Assembly: GCF_001704615.3 (NCBI RefSeq)
Contig: NZ_CP029397.2
Span: 1,302,001-1,366,000 of the forward strand
Direction of reading: 5' to 3'
DNA from: Acinetobacter defluvii
Lineage (GTDB): Bacteria; Pseudomonadota; Gammaproteobacteria; Pseudomonadales; Moraxellaceae
Length of the DNA stretch: 64,000 nucleotides
Both the position numbers and the translations under genes were made by a program. Shown one piece after another: positions 49,320-57,857 of the stretch (position 1 is its first letter; each line of letters starts with the position of its first letter). The notes under the pieces were generated by a model, which searched no databases, was not told the origin of the DNA, and saw only the letters and a program-made list of their open reading frames with translations.

Positions 49320-50843
49320 ATGCAGCAAAACAACAACAAGCAGAATTTGAGTGATTCAAACAATTATCATCGTGTCATCATTTTAGGTGGCGGTTTTGCA
49401 GGCTTGGGCGCAGCCATTAAGCTCAAAGAAATGGGCATAGATGATTTTGTGCTATTAGAAAAAGCAAAAGAATTAGGTGGTGTTTGGCGTGAAAACACCT
49501 ATCCAGGATGTGCGTGCGATGTCCCTTCAGCATTATATTCTTATTCTTTTGAACAAAATCCAGCATGGTCACGTGTGTTTGCCCCACAAGCTGAAATTAA
49601 AGAATATCTGTTCAATGTCGCTGATAAATATAAAATCATGCCACATGTCAAACTTGAGCATGAAGCTTTAACGGCAAAATGGTCGGACGCAGAGCAGTGT
49701 TGGATTATTCAAACCAATCAAGGTGAATTTCGTTCACAATTTGCCATTATGGCATGTGGTCCGATGCATGAACCCGTGATGCCAGATATTCACGGAATTG
49801 AATCGTTTACAGGGGAAATTTTCCATTCATCTCGTTGGCGTCATGATATTGATTTAACAGGAAAGCGTGTTGCAGTCATTGGTACGGGGGCATCAGCGAT
49901 TCAGTTTGTGCCACAAATCCAACCACAAGTCAAACAACTCACGGTATTTCAGCGTACCGCACAATGGATTTTACCAAAATCAGATATGCCTTTGCTTGCA
50001 CCTGTCCGGGCTATGTTTAAATTGTTGCCTTTGACACAACAATTGATGCGTGGTTCTGTTTATGGGATTTTTGAAACTATTAATGGTGGCATTCAAAGTC
50101 CTGCTGCAATGATGCAATTTCAAAAATTAGCTAAATGGCATTTAAATTTTCATATTAAGGATGCTGCTTTAAGAGAAAAATTAACACCGAATTTTATTAT
50201 TGGCTGTAAACGTATTTTACAGTCAAATAATTGGTATCCCGCACTGGCTCAAAAAAATGTCGATGTGATTGCCAGTGGTTTAAGTAAAATTGAAGGTAAT
50301 ACGTTGATTGCGAGTAATGGTGAACAGTGTGAAGCAGACATTATTATTCTAGGGACGGGTTTTGAGATCGCAAATCCACCGATTGCCAGCCGTGTTTATA
50401 ACCGTTTTAATCAAAAAATGTCAGATGTGTGGCAAGGAAGTGCCGAAGGTTATTTAGGCACGATGGTTGAAGGCTGTCCAAATGGCTTTTTGATGTTTGG
50501 TCCAAACATTGCGGTGAGTTCGTCAGCATTTATTATTATTGAAGCGCAATTAACTTATATTATGTCTGCAATCAAACAGGCTTTGGAATTGGGTATCCAA
50601 ACCATAGAACCAGAACCAGAAATTACTCGAAAATACAATGAGAAAGTCCAAACTGCATTGCAAAAAACCGTATGGAATAAAGGTGGATGTCATAGCTATT
50701 TCATTGATAAAAATGGACGTAATAGTACGGTTTGGCCTTGGACGACATTTAGGTTAAAGCAAAAACTAAAACATTTTGATTTAAAAGAGTATTTAATCGA
50801 TTATCGTCCTGAAAAATCTCACGATTCAACAGGTGTGAAATAG
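49320..50843 (+). CDS. Flavin-dependent Baeyer-Villiger-type monooxygenase
   Basis: The 507-residue protein has an FAD Rossmann motif GGGFAGLG (23-30), the FxGxxxHxxxW fingerprint of Baeyer-Villiger monooxygenases at 163-173 (FTGEIFHSSRW), and an NADPH site GTGASA near 188. The fingerprint ends in Trp-Arg rather than Trp-Pro/Asp. It probably oxidises a ketone to an ester. The ATG at 49320 is preferred over an upstream GTG. The neighbouring SDR could supply the ketone from an alcohol. Confidence 0.85.
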   Translation: MQQNNNKQNLSDSNNYHRVIILGGGFAGLGAAIKLKEMGIDDFVLLEKAKELGGVWRENTYPGCACDVPSALYSYSFEQNPAWSRVFAPQAEIKEYLFNVADKYKIMPHVKLEHEALTAKWSDAEQCWIIQTNQGEFRSQFAIMACGPMHEPVMPDIHGIESFTGEIFHSSRWRHDIDLTGKRVAVIGTGASAIQFVPQIQPQVKQLTVFQRTAQWILPKSDMPLLAPVRAMFKLLPLTQQLMRGSVYGIFETINGGIQSPAAMMQFQKLAKWHLNFHIKDAALREKLTPNFIIGCKRILQSNNWYPALAQKNVDVIASGLSKIEGNTLIASNGEQCEADIIILGTGFEIANPPIASRVYNRFNQKMSDVWQGSAEGYLGTMVEGCPNGFLMFGPNIAVSSSAFIIIEAQLTYIMSAIKQALELGIQTIEPEPEITRKYNEKVQTALQKTVWNKGGCHSYFIDKNGRNSTVWPWTTFRLKQKLKHFDLKEYLIDYRPEKSHDSTGVK

Positions 50844-51214
50844 TGATGTGAACTCAAAATTTAAGATTTTGATTTTTATATAATTTTCTGTGATTTAGTT
50901 TTTGTGATTTAGATCAAGGGAATTGAATGAGAAATGTTGTATAGCGATATTTCTCATTCTATTTAAAATTAAAAGCGCTAAACTCACATTACCATTTTGC
51001 TAGTTTAGAGCCTCTACAATTATAAAAATTTATTGCATATAGCTGAGGGCTGATAGCATTTTTAAAAAATTACAATCTTTTTAGATGACTGATAAGTTGG
51101 CATGAAGTAAAGATTTTCCTGAGTTTAACCATGATTTTGGAACATTTTGTACTAGGGTGGTGGCATTTTATTCAGTACATTCGGAGAGTAAAAAAATAAA
51201 TAATTGAGGCAACT
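50844..51214. other. Intergenic region with a hairpin
   Basis: These 371 bp hold no gene. A perfect 10-bp inverted repeat, AATGAGAAAT / ATTTCTCATT (50926-50958), may end the monooxygenase transcript. The remainder should contain the promoter of the SDR gene. Confidence 0.5.
50926..50958 (+). terminator. Possible terminator after the monooxygenase
   Basis: Perfect 10-bp stem with a 13-nt loop, followed by CTATTT; lies 83 bp after the stop, so the assignment is tentative. Confidence 0.4.
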
Positions 51215-52039
51215 ATGTCATTAAAAGGAAAAACTGTATTTATTACAGGTGCAAGTCGAGGAATTGGACGTGAAATCGCCTTACGTGCTGCATGTGATGG
51301 TGCAAATATCGTGATTGCTGCAAAATCTACCGAAGCGCATCCAAAATTAGGTGGTTCTATTTATACTGTTGCCAAAGAAGTTGAAGCAGCAGGTGGTCAA
51401 GCTCTAGCATTGCAGCTCGATGTACGTGATCAAGAGGCAGTTGCTCTGGCAATGAAACAAGCTTTTGACCATTTTGGGAGCATTGATATTTTAATTAATA
51501 ATGCAGGTGCAATTAAGTTATCAGGTGTAGAAGCACTTGATCCTAAGCGTTTTGATTTGATGTATCAAATTAATACCCGTGCGGTGTTGGTGTGTAGCCA
51601 AGCGGCATTGCCATATTTAAAACAAAGTAAAAATCCGCATATCTTAAATCTTTCTCCACCTTTAAATTTGGATCCAAAATGGTTTACAAGTTATGCACCG
51701 TATACCATCACCAAATATGGTATGAGTATGTTGACAATTGGCATGAACCAAGAATTTGCTAATTATGGGATCAGTGTCAATTCATTATGGCCAAGAACCA
51801 TTATTGCTACAGCCGCAGTTGAATTTTCAGCAGGGAAAGCCTTATTCCCTCGATCTCGCAAACCAAGCATTATGGCAGATGCAGCATATCAGATTTTAAT
51901 CAGTGAAAATCGAGCCTTAACAGGTCGTTTGATAATTGATGAGCAGATATTAAAAGAACGTGGCGAAACCAATTTAGATCAATACCGTTATGAGAACTCA
52001 GATGAAGAACTCATGGTTGATTTATTTGTTGAAGAATAA
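51215..52039 (+). CDS. SDR-family NAD(P)-dependent oxidoreductase (HSDL2-like)
   Basis: The 274-residue enzyme has the cofactor loop TGASRGIG (11-18), NNAG (95-98) and catalytic Tyr163-x3-Lys167 (YTITK) with Ser147. The long insert after the first strand (KSTEAHPKLGGSIYTVAKEV) is typical of the HSDL2-like short-chain dehydrogenases of lipid metabolism. GAGGCAACT precedes the ATG. Confidence 0.87.
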   Translation: MSLKGKTVFITGASRGIGREIALRAACDGANIVIAAKSTEAHPKLGGSIYTVAKEVEAAGGQALALQLDVRDQEAVALAMKQAFDHFGSIDILINNAGAIKLSGVEALDPKRFDLMYQINTRAVLVCSQAALPYLKQSKNPHILNLSPPLNLDPKWFTSYAPYTITKYGMSMLTIGMNQEFANYGISVNSLWPRTIIATAAVEFSAGKALFPRSRKPSIMADAAYQILISENRALTGRLIIDEQILKERGETNLDQYRYENSDEELMVDLFVEE

Positions 52040-52076
52040 TTGTCCTACAGCTCAAAAATAAACTGCTTTTGCAGTT

Positions 52077-52108
52077 AAAAGAATATTCTCATAAGGATAT
52101 TCTTTTTT
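52077..52108 (+). terminator. Terminator after the SDR gene
   Basis: AAAAGAATATTC pairs (one wobble) with GGATATTCTTTTTT, ending in a T-run. Confidence 0.75.
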
Positions 52109-52263
52109 ATTTTGAAATAAAAATGTACAAATACATTGAAACTAGGTTATTTCTCTAAATATGACTAAATTTGAACATTGGAAAATAAGTAAAAAAGGTA
52201 GATTATATAAAGTAATGTGGATGACAACATATGACTAATTTAACGTCACAATAAAAGGTGAGA

Positions 52264-53241
52264 TTGAAATACGTGTTTGAACTGGATTGTAAACTACTCA
52301 GCATTTTTTATCATATTTATAAATTTAAAAGCGTATCGTTGGCGGCGGATCATTTGGAAATGAGTCAGCCGACGGTGAGTAACATCCTAAATAAAATTCG
52401 TGCACATTATAATGATCCGTTGTTTTTACGTATAGGCAATGAAATGGTGCCGACTGAGTTGTCGAAGCAGTTATTTCCCTTGGTCAGCGAAGCCTTAAGT
52501 AAAGTTGAAATTATCAATAACTTTAGTGTTAATTTTGATCAAGCCGCATCACAGCAGCAATTTACCATTGCCATGACTGATGTTTCACATTTGGTATTAT
52601 TACCAAAAATTTCCCAATATTTAAAACAACATGCACCACATGTAAAACTAAATGTGCGTGCGATCACTTCTGAAACCAGTTATCAAATGGCAAATGGTGA
52701 AATAGATTTAGCTATCGGTTTTTTACCACATCTAGAAAACGGTTTTTATCAACAAAAATTATTTGAACAATTTTATGTGGTGATTGCATCGAAAGATCAC
52801 CCACGTTTGAGCGAGCAAAAAATTACGGTTGAGCAATATTTAAGTGAATCGCATATTGACATTGATGCAGGTGTAGGGCATTACCACATTGCCAATGAGT
52901 TGTTAAATCTGGATTTAAAACGTCATGTTTTGATGCGTATTCCGAGTTACTTAGGCGTAGGCTTGGTAGTGCAAGATACGGATTCGATTGCAACTGTACC
53001 GTATTATTTAAGTCAAGTATTATTGTCACGAGGAAATTTACAGATTTTACCTGCGCCCATTTCATTTCCAACTTATTCGATTAAGCAGTATTGGCATATG
53101 TCTTGCCATCATAAAACCAGTCATCAGTGGCTGAGACATATGTGCTATGAGATTTTCAGTCAGGTAAATTCGATGCCTTTGCCCAGTCAGTTGTTGAATT
53201 TAAAATATCAAGACCCTAGAAAAAATCATAAAGATAGATAG
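52264..53241 (+). CDS. LysR-family transcriptional regulator
   Basis: The product of about 325 residues has an N-terminal winged helix-turn-helix (KSVSLAADHLEMSQPTVSNILNKIR) and an effector-binding periplasmic-protein-like domain. No ATG start exists; TTG at 52264 is placed well after AAAAGGTGAGA, while GTG at 52258 and 52273 are alternatives. It lies behind the SDR gene and is convergent with the TetR gene. It may control the SDR/monooxygenase or the beta-oxidation genes. Confidence 0.85.
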   Translation: MKYVFELDCKLLSIFYHIYKFKSVSLAADHLEMSQPTVSNILNKIRAHYNDPLFLRIGNEMVPTELSKQLFPLVSEALSKVEIINNFSVNFDQAASQQQFTIAMTDVSHLVLLPKISQYLKQHAPHVKLNVRAITSETSYQMANGEIDLAIGFLPHLENGFYQQKLFEQFYVVIASKDHPRLSEQKITVEQYLSESHIDIDAGVGHYHIANELLNLDLKRHVLMRIPSYLGVGLVVQDTDSIATVPYYLSQVLLSRGNLQILPAPISFPTYSIKQYWHMSCHHKTSHQWLRHMCYEIFSQVNSMPLPSQLLNLKYQDPRKNHKDR

Positions 53242-53284
53242 TAAATAAGTACTTATGTCAGTGAATAAAACTTTGTTTCAAAAT

Positions 53285-53905
53285 TTATGCAGTTTGATGA
53301 TCTGCATCTGTTAACTTATCTGGTGTCATCAGGGCTTGATTTACATAAAGTTTGATTAAACGCTCACGAGAGCCAATTGATTTTTGATAATGGGTTGAAT
53401 TTAACAGGAGTGAGGCTCCATAGGTGACCGTCCAAATATACGAAAGATAATCTCGGATGGACATGATGCTGTTCAAAGATTTTAAATGATCCGCAAATAA
53501 ATCTCGTATTTCTAAAATCCGAGCTTCACGAACTTGATATAATTGTTCAAATAAGTCTTTGAGTTTACGCTCATTATTGGTGAGGCGTTCTTCAATGACA
53601 TGCAGTAAAATCGTACGATTTGAATTAAGCATGTTGTAAAGCATATATTGCGATACATAGGTCTTAATATCGTGATTATGGTTTTTAGAAATTTCCAATA
53701 AGCGTTTTTCATTAAGGATAATCAATTCTAGGTACAACTGGTTTTTGCTTTTAAAATGTTTATAAATGGTACCTTTGGCAATATCTAACTCTGCCGCCAA
53801 TTCAGCAAGGGTAATATCTTGGTTGTTATCGAGTAAAAGGGTTTCTGCCATGGCTAAAATTTTCTCTTTTCTGAGTAGAAAATTTTGTTGGCGAACTGTA
53901 CTCAT
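53285..53905 (-). CDS. TetR/AcrR-family transcriptional regulator
   Basis: The 206-residue protein has an N-terminal HTH (ITLAELAAELDIAKGTIYKHF, about 32-52) and a ligand-binding helical domain. It is divergent from the acyl-CoA dehydrogenase gene across about 560 bp, which makes that gene and itself the most likely targets; fatty-acid-responsive TetR repressors are common in such settings. Confidence 0.87.
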   Translation of the reverse strand: MSTVRQQNFLLRKEKILAMAETLLLDNNQDITLAELAAELDIAKGTIYKHFKSKNQLYLELIILNEKRLLEISKNHNHDIKTYVSQYMLYNMLNSNRTILLHVIEERLTNNERKLKDLFEQLYQVREARILEIRDLFADHLKSLNSIMSIRDYLSYIWTVTYGASLLLNSTHYQKSIGSRERLIKLYVNQALMTPDKLTDADHQTA

Positions 53906-54469
53906 TGAAATAGTTCCAAATGATGGATTAAAGAGCGAACATGAATTATAACAGGTATTCTTAGGTATGAATAAAACTATCGTCTAGTTTTGGCTAGAAA
54001 TTCTAAATTTAACTATAAAAATCACATAATCATTCAATATCCTACTTTGATGTTTTAGTTGTCAAGAAAACTGAACCTATGAGGTCATTATCAAGGAATA
54101 AAATTCCAATTTTCAAAAATTTCATTTATTGTTTTTGCGCAATTTAAACTTTAAGAAGTTTGAAATGTACAAATATGTAATGCCATTTTGGGGCTTACAT
54201 CAGCATATACTGTTTAATATTTGCCAATGAGTGTTTTGAATATTACTAGATTTATTTTAAGCCAATGAGATTGATTTTAAGGCATTCACTTCGCTTAGAA
54301 TTCTATGGATTGCACTATAAAAACATTTTAGAGAAATATTTTAAAACTTGATATTTCAAGCAAATTTGAACCTGTCATATGCTTATTGAAATTACAAATG
54401 TCATTTCAATAATTTTTATTATGTAAAAAGGCTTCTGCGTAAACAGAAGCTTGCAAAAAGGAATGCGAC
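53906..54469. other. Divergent regulatory region tetR / acyl-CoA dehydrogenase
   Basis: No coding frame is visible in these 564 bp. GCCAATGAG occurs twice (near 54223 and 54261). A 20-bp dyad, GCTTCTG-N6-CAGAAGC (54431-54450), lies just before the ribosome site AAAAAGGA of the dehydrogenase. Confidence 0.55.
54431..54450. promoter_or_regulatory. Dyad in the acyl-CoA dehydrogenase leader
   Basis: GCTTCTG-CGTAAA-CAGAAGC is a 7-bp perfect inverted repeat ending 19 bp before the ATG. It could be an operator for the divergent TetR protein or a small RNA hairpin next to the ribosome site. Confidence 0.4.
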
Positions 54470-56251
54470 ATGCCTATCTATAATGCACCGCTCAAAGACA
54501 TGGATTTTATTTTAAATGATGTGTTTAAAGCGGAACAATTTTGGCAAAACAATGAAAATTTAGCTCATTTGGATATGGCAACAGCCAACGCTATTTTGCA
54601 AGAAATGGCAAAATTTTCTAAAAATGTCATCCTTGATTTAAATCGGACAGCCGATGAAGAAGGCGGTGCTCAGTTTAATCATGGTGTGGTTACAACACCA
54701 AAAGGCTTTAAAGCAGCATTCCAACAATTTGCTGAAGGGGGGTGGGTCGGCTTAGGTGCAAATGAAGCGTGGGGTGGTCAGGGCATGCCTAAAATGCTGA
54801 CTGTCCTTGCAGATGAAATGATCTGGAGTGCGAACCCATCGTTTATGCTGTATCCACTTTTGACTGTGGGGGCGGGTATGGCAATCGATCAAGCTGCATC
54901 TGAAGAGCAAAAAGCGACTTATTTACCAAAATTTTATACAGGTGAGTGGTCAGGCACCATGTGTCTGACTGAGCCACATTCAGGCACAGACTTAGGCATT
55001 ATCAAAACCAAAGCTGAACCCAATGCAGATGGTTCTTATAACATCACGGGTACTAAGATTTTTATTACCAGTGGTGAACATGATCTATGTGAAAACATTA
55101 TTCATCTCGTCTTGGCAAAAACACCGAATGCACCTGCGGGCTCACGTGGTATTTCACTGTTTATCGTGCCGAAATTTTTAGTTAATGCAGATGGTTCTTT
55201 GGGTGAGCGTAATACACTTGGGGCAGGCTCAATTGAACATAAAATGGGCATCAAAGGCTCTGCTACGTGTGTGATGAATTTTGATGCAGCCAAAGGTTTC
55301 TTGGTGGGTAAAGAAAATCAAGGCTTGGCAGCGATGTTTATCATGATGAACTATGAGCGTTTATCTATGGGTATTCAGGGTATTGGTGCATCTGAATATG
55401 CGTATCAAAATGCAGCGCAATATGCGACTGATCGTTTACAAGGTCGTGCTGCTACAGGTGCGAAATCTCCTGAAAAACCTGCTGACTCTATTTTGGTGCA
55501 TGGTGATGTGCGTCGCATGTTGTTGAATATACGTGCCAATAATGAAGCATCTCGTGCTTTTGCTGTTTATGTAGGTCAGCAATTAGATATTACTAAATTC
55601 TCCAACGATGCTGAGGCAGTGCGTAAAGCCAATGATCGTGTCGCATTACTCACACCAATTGCGAAAGCCTATTTAACAGATAAAGCTTTGGATTCGGCTT
55701 TAGAGGCGCAAATGTGTTTTGGTGGGCATGGTTATATCCGTGAATGGGGTATGGAACAGTGTATTCGTGATTTGCGTATTGCTCAGATTTACGAAGGAAC
55801 CAATGGTGTGCAAGCAATTGATTTGATTGGTCGTAAAACCATTAAATCCAATGGTGCATTCATTGCTGAATATATCGCTGAAATTCGTGAGTTTGCAGCG
55901 TCTATGGAGGATGATTTAAGCATTAAAGCTACAACTTTAGATGTATGTAATCAAGTTGAAGCATTGACACAGTTTATTATTGAGCAAGCGAAGAGCAATC
56001 CTGATTTTTCGAATGCTGTAGCGGTAGACTATTTGCATGCAGTTGGCTTACTCAGCTTCACTTATATGTTTGCACGCATTGCACAAGCTGCACAAACGAA
56101 GTCAGAAAGCTTCTACCAAAATAAATTGGTTTTGGCGCAGTATTATGTTGCGAAAGTGCTTCCTGACTTGGCTGCACGTACACAACGTATTCATGCGGGT
56201 GCAGCGTTGGTAATGCAGTTGCCTGAAGATTATTTTACAGCGCAGGCTTAA
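54470..56251 (+). CDS. Acyl-CoA dehydrogenase (long, ~590-residue type)
   Basis: The 593-residue flavoenzyme performs the first oxidation of fatty acyl-CoA. Blocks are MCLTEPHSGTDLG, MGIKGSATCVMNFD, NYERLSMGIQGIG, QMCFGGHGYIREWGMEQ and the catalytic-glutamate region IYEGTNGVQAIDL. The extra N-terminal and C-terminal segments place it in the FadE5-like long subgroup. It heads a run of acyl-CoA genes ending with a CoA-transferase. Confidence 0.92.
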   Translation: MPIYNAPLKDMDFILNDVFKAEQFWQNNENLAHLDMATANAILQEMAKFSKNVILDLNRTADEEGGAQFNHGVVTTPKGFKAAFQQFAEGGWVGLGANEAWGGQGMPKMLTVLADEMIWSANPSFMLYPLLTVGAGMAIDQAASEEQKATYLPKFYTGEWSGTMCLTEPHSGTDLGIIKTKAEPNADGSYNITGTKIFITSGEHDLCENIIHLVLAKTPNAPAGSRGISLFIVPKFLVNADGSLGERNTLGAGSIEHKMGIKGSATCVMNFDAAKGFLVGKENQGLAAMFIMMNYERLSMGIQGIGASEYAYQNAAQYATDRLQGRAATGAKSPEKPADSILVHGDVRRMLLNIRANNEASRAFAVYVGQQLDITKFSNDAEAVRKANDRVALLTPIAKAYLTDKALDSALEAQMCFGGHGYIREWGMEQCIRDLRIAQIYEGTNGVQAIDLIGRKTIKSNGAFIAEYIAEIREFAASMEDDLSIKATTLDVCNQVEALTQFIIEQAKSNPDFSNAVAVDYLHAVGLLSFTYMFARIAQAAQTKSESFYQNKLVLAQYYVAKVLPDLAARTQRIHAGAALVMQLPEDYFTAQA

Positions 56252-56563
56252 ATAAGTTTTTAGACGTGAAGTATGAATTAGGTAGGTTAAAAATTTGCAA
56301 TCAGAGTTCCTCCTCTTGCGCTATATATGGCTCAGGAAGATGGTTAGGATGAGGGGTTTACATAAATAAACCTCTCCCTCTTGCGAAATGATGTTTTTCA
56401 TCCTGAAAGGAGAGGGAAAGATCATTACTTATGTAATGCTCTCATCTGCGCTAACAATTGTTTATTCAAACATGATTCAAAATCAATCATGGACAATTTT
56501 GAGTCAGTTCGCTGACTCAAAACTCACAACAAAACTGAAAATAGATGGAATAGGTAGATAACA
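56252..56563. repeat. Intergenic region with REP-like palindromic elements
   Basis: These 312 bp hold no gene. CCTCCTCTTGCG (56309) recurs as CCTCTCCCTCTTGCG (56371). GAGGGGTTTA / TAAACCTCTC form a hairpin at 56351-56376, and GGAGAGGG follows at 56409. The mixture of CTCTCC and GGAGAGGG arms resembles dispersed REP-type repeats, but only this copy is visible in the window. Confidence 0.4.
56497..56522. promoter_or_regulatory. 11-bp hairpin with UUCG tetraloop before the thiolase
   Basis: TTTTGAGTCAG-TTCG-CTGACTCAAAA is a perfect stem closed by the extra-stable UUCG loop, 42 bp before the thiolase ATG. No T-run follows, so it looks more like a processing or stabilising structure, or an operator, than a terminator. 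Confidence 0.55.
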
Positions 56564-57733
56564 ATGATCGTAATTGTAGACGCAGTTCGTACTGCAATGG
56601 GTGGTTTTCAAGGTGCATTATCAGCATGTACTGCACCTGATCTAGGTGCAGTAGCGATTAAAGAAGCTGTTGCACGTGCAGGTTTGCAGCCAACTGATAT
56701 TGATGAAGTGATTTTTGGCTGTGTACTGCCAGCAGGTTTAAAACAGGGTCCTGCACGTCAAGCAATGCGTCAGGCGGGTTTGCCAGATACTACAGGGGCA
56801 ACTACTATCAATAAAATCTGTGGTTCTGGGATGAAGGCGGTAATGCAAGCAGCCGATGCCATCAAAGCAGGCTCAGCAAATATCGTAGTCGCAGGGGGCA
56901 TGGAGTCCATGTCAAATGCGCCATACTTACTCGATAAAGCACGTGCAGGCTATCGTATGGGACATGGTAAAGTAACTGACCATATGTTCCAAGAAGGTTT
57001 GGAAGATGCTGAAACAGGTTTATCGATGGGTATTCTTGCACAAGAAATGGCAGATAAAAAAGGCTATACCCGTGCACAACAAGATGCTTATGCGATGAGC
57101 TCTTTAAATAAAGCGGTTGAAGCGGTGAATAATGGTTATTTCAAAGATGAAATCGTACCTGTCACAGTATCTTCACGTAAAGGCGATGTGGTTGTAGATC
57201 AAGATGAACAACCTTTAAATGCTAAAGTGGATAAAATACCAACCTTACGCCCAGCATTTAAGAAAGACGGTACGATTACTGCTGCCAATGCCAGTTCAAT
57301 TTCAGATGGTGCATCAGCACTAGTTGTCACATCGGAAGAAATTGCAGCAGAACGCGGGTTAAAACCATTAGCCAAAGTTTTAGCATACGCAACCAACTCA
57401 CAACATCCATCTGAGTTCACCATTGCACCTGTAGGCGCAATTGAAAAAGTATTAAAACAAACAGGCTGGAAAGCTAAAGAAGTTGATCTTTGGGAAGTCA
57501 ATGAAGCTTTTGCGATGGTGGCTATGCTTGCAATTGATGGTTTTAATTTAGACCGTGAAAAAGTCAATATCAATGGCGGTGCATGTGCACTTGGTCATCC
57601 CTTGGGTTCTTCAGGCTCACGTATCATCGTAACTTTGATTCATGCTCTAAAACGCACTGGTGGTAAAAAAGGGATTGCATCATTGTGTATTGGTGGTGGC
57701 GAAGCAACCGCAATTGCGATTGAATTGGTTTAA
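56564..57733 (+). CDS. Acetyl-CoA C-acyltransferase (thiolase)
   Basis: The 389-residue thiolase has the acylated Cys86 in NKICGSGMKAV, the His in NGGACALGHPLGSSGSR and the second catalytic Cys in ASLCIGGGEA. It either cleaves 3-ketoacyl-CoA or condenses acetyl-CoA. The upstream dehydrogenase and downstream CoA-transferase favour a catabolic role. Confidence 0.93.
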   Translation: MIVIVDAVRTAMGGFQGALSACTAPDLGAVAIKEAVARAGLQPTDIDEVIFGCVLPAGLKQGPARQAMRQAGLPDTTGATTINKICGSGMKAVMQAADAIKAGSANIVVAGGMESMSNAPYLLDKARAGYRMGHGKVTDHMFQEGLEDAETGLSMGILAQEMADKKGYTRAQQDAYAMSSLNKAVEAVNNGYFKDEIVPVTVSSRKGDVVVDQDEQPLNAKVDKIPTLRPAFKKDGTITAANASSISDGASALVVTSEEIAAERGLKPLAKVLAYATNSQHPSEFTIAPVGAIEKVLKQTGWKAKEVDLWEVNEAFAMVAMLAIDGFNLDREKVNINGGACALGHPLGSSGSRIIVTLIHALKRTGGKKGIASLCIGGGEATAIAIELV

Positions 57734-57778
57734 TCCGTCCATTTGTTAATTTTTTAAAATTTGATTACTCAAGATTGA

Positions 57779-57806
57779 CCAACATCCTTGCGCGCAAGGG
57801 TGTTGG
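57779..57806 (+). terminator. Hairpin between thiolase and CoA-transferase
   Basis: CCAACATCCTTG-CGCG-CAAGGGTGTTGG is a 12-bp stem with one wobble. No T-run follows, so readthrough is likely. Confidence 0.5.
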
Positions 57807-57857
57807 ATATTTACATGCTGTATTTTTAATTTTTAGATGTATTTTTGAGATTTTTCA

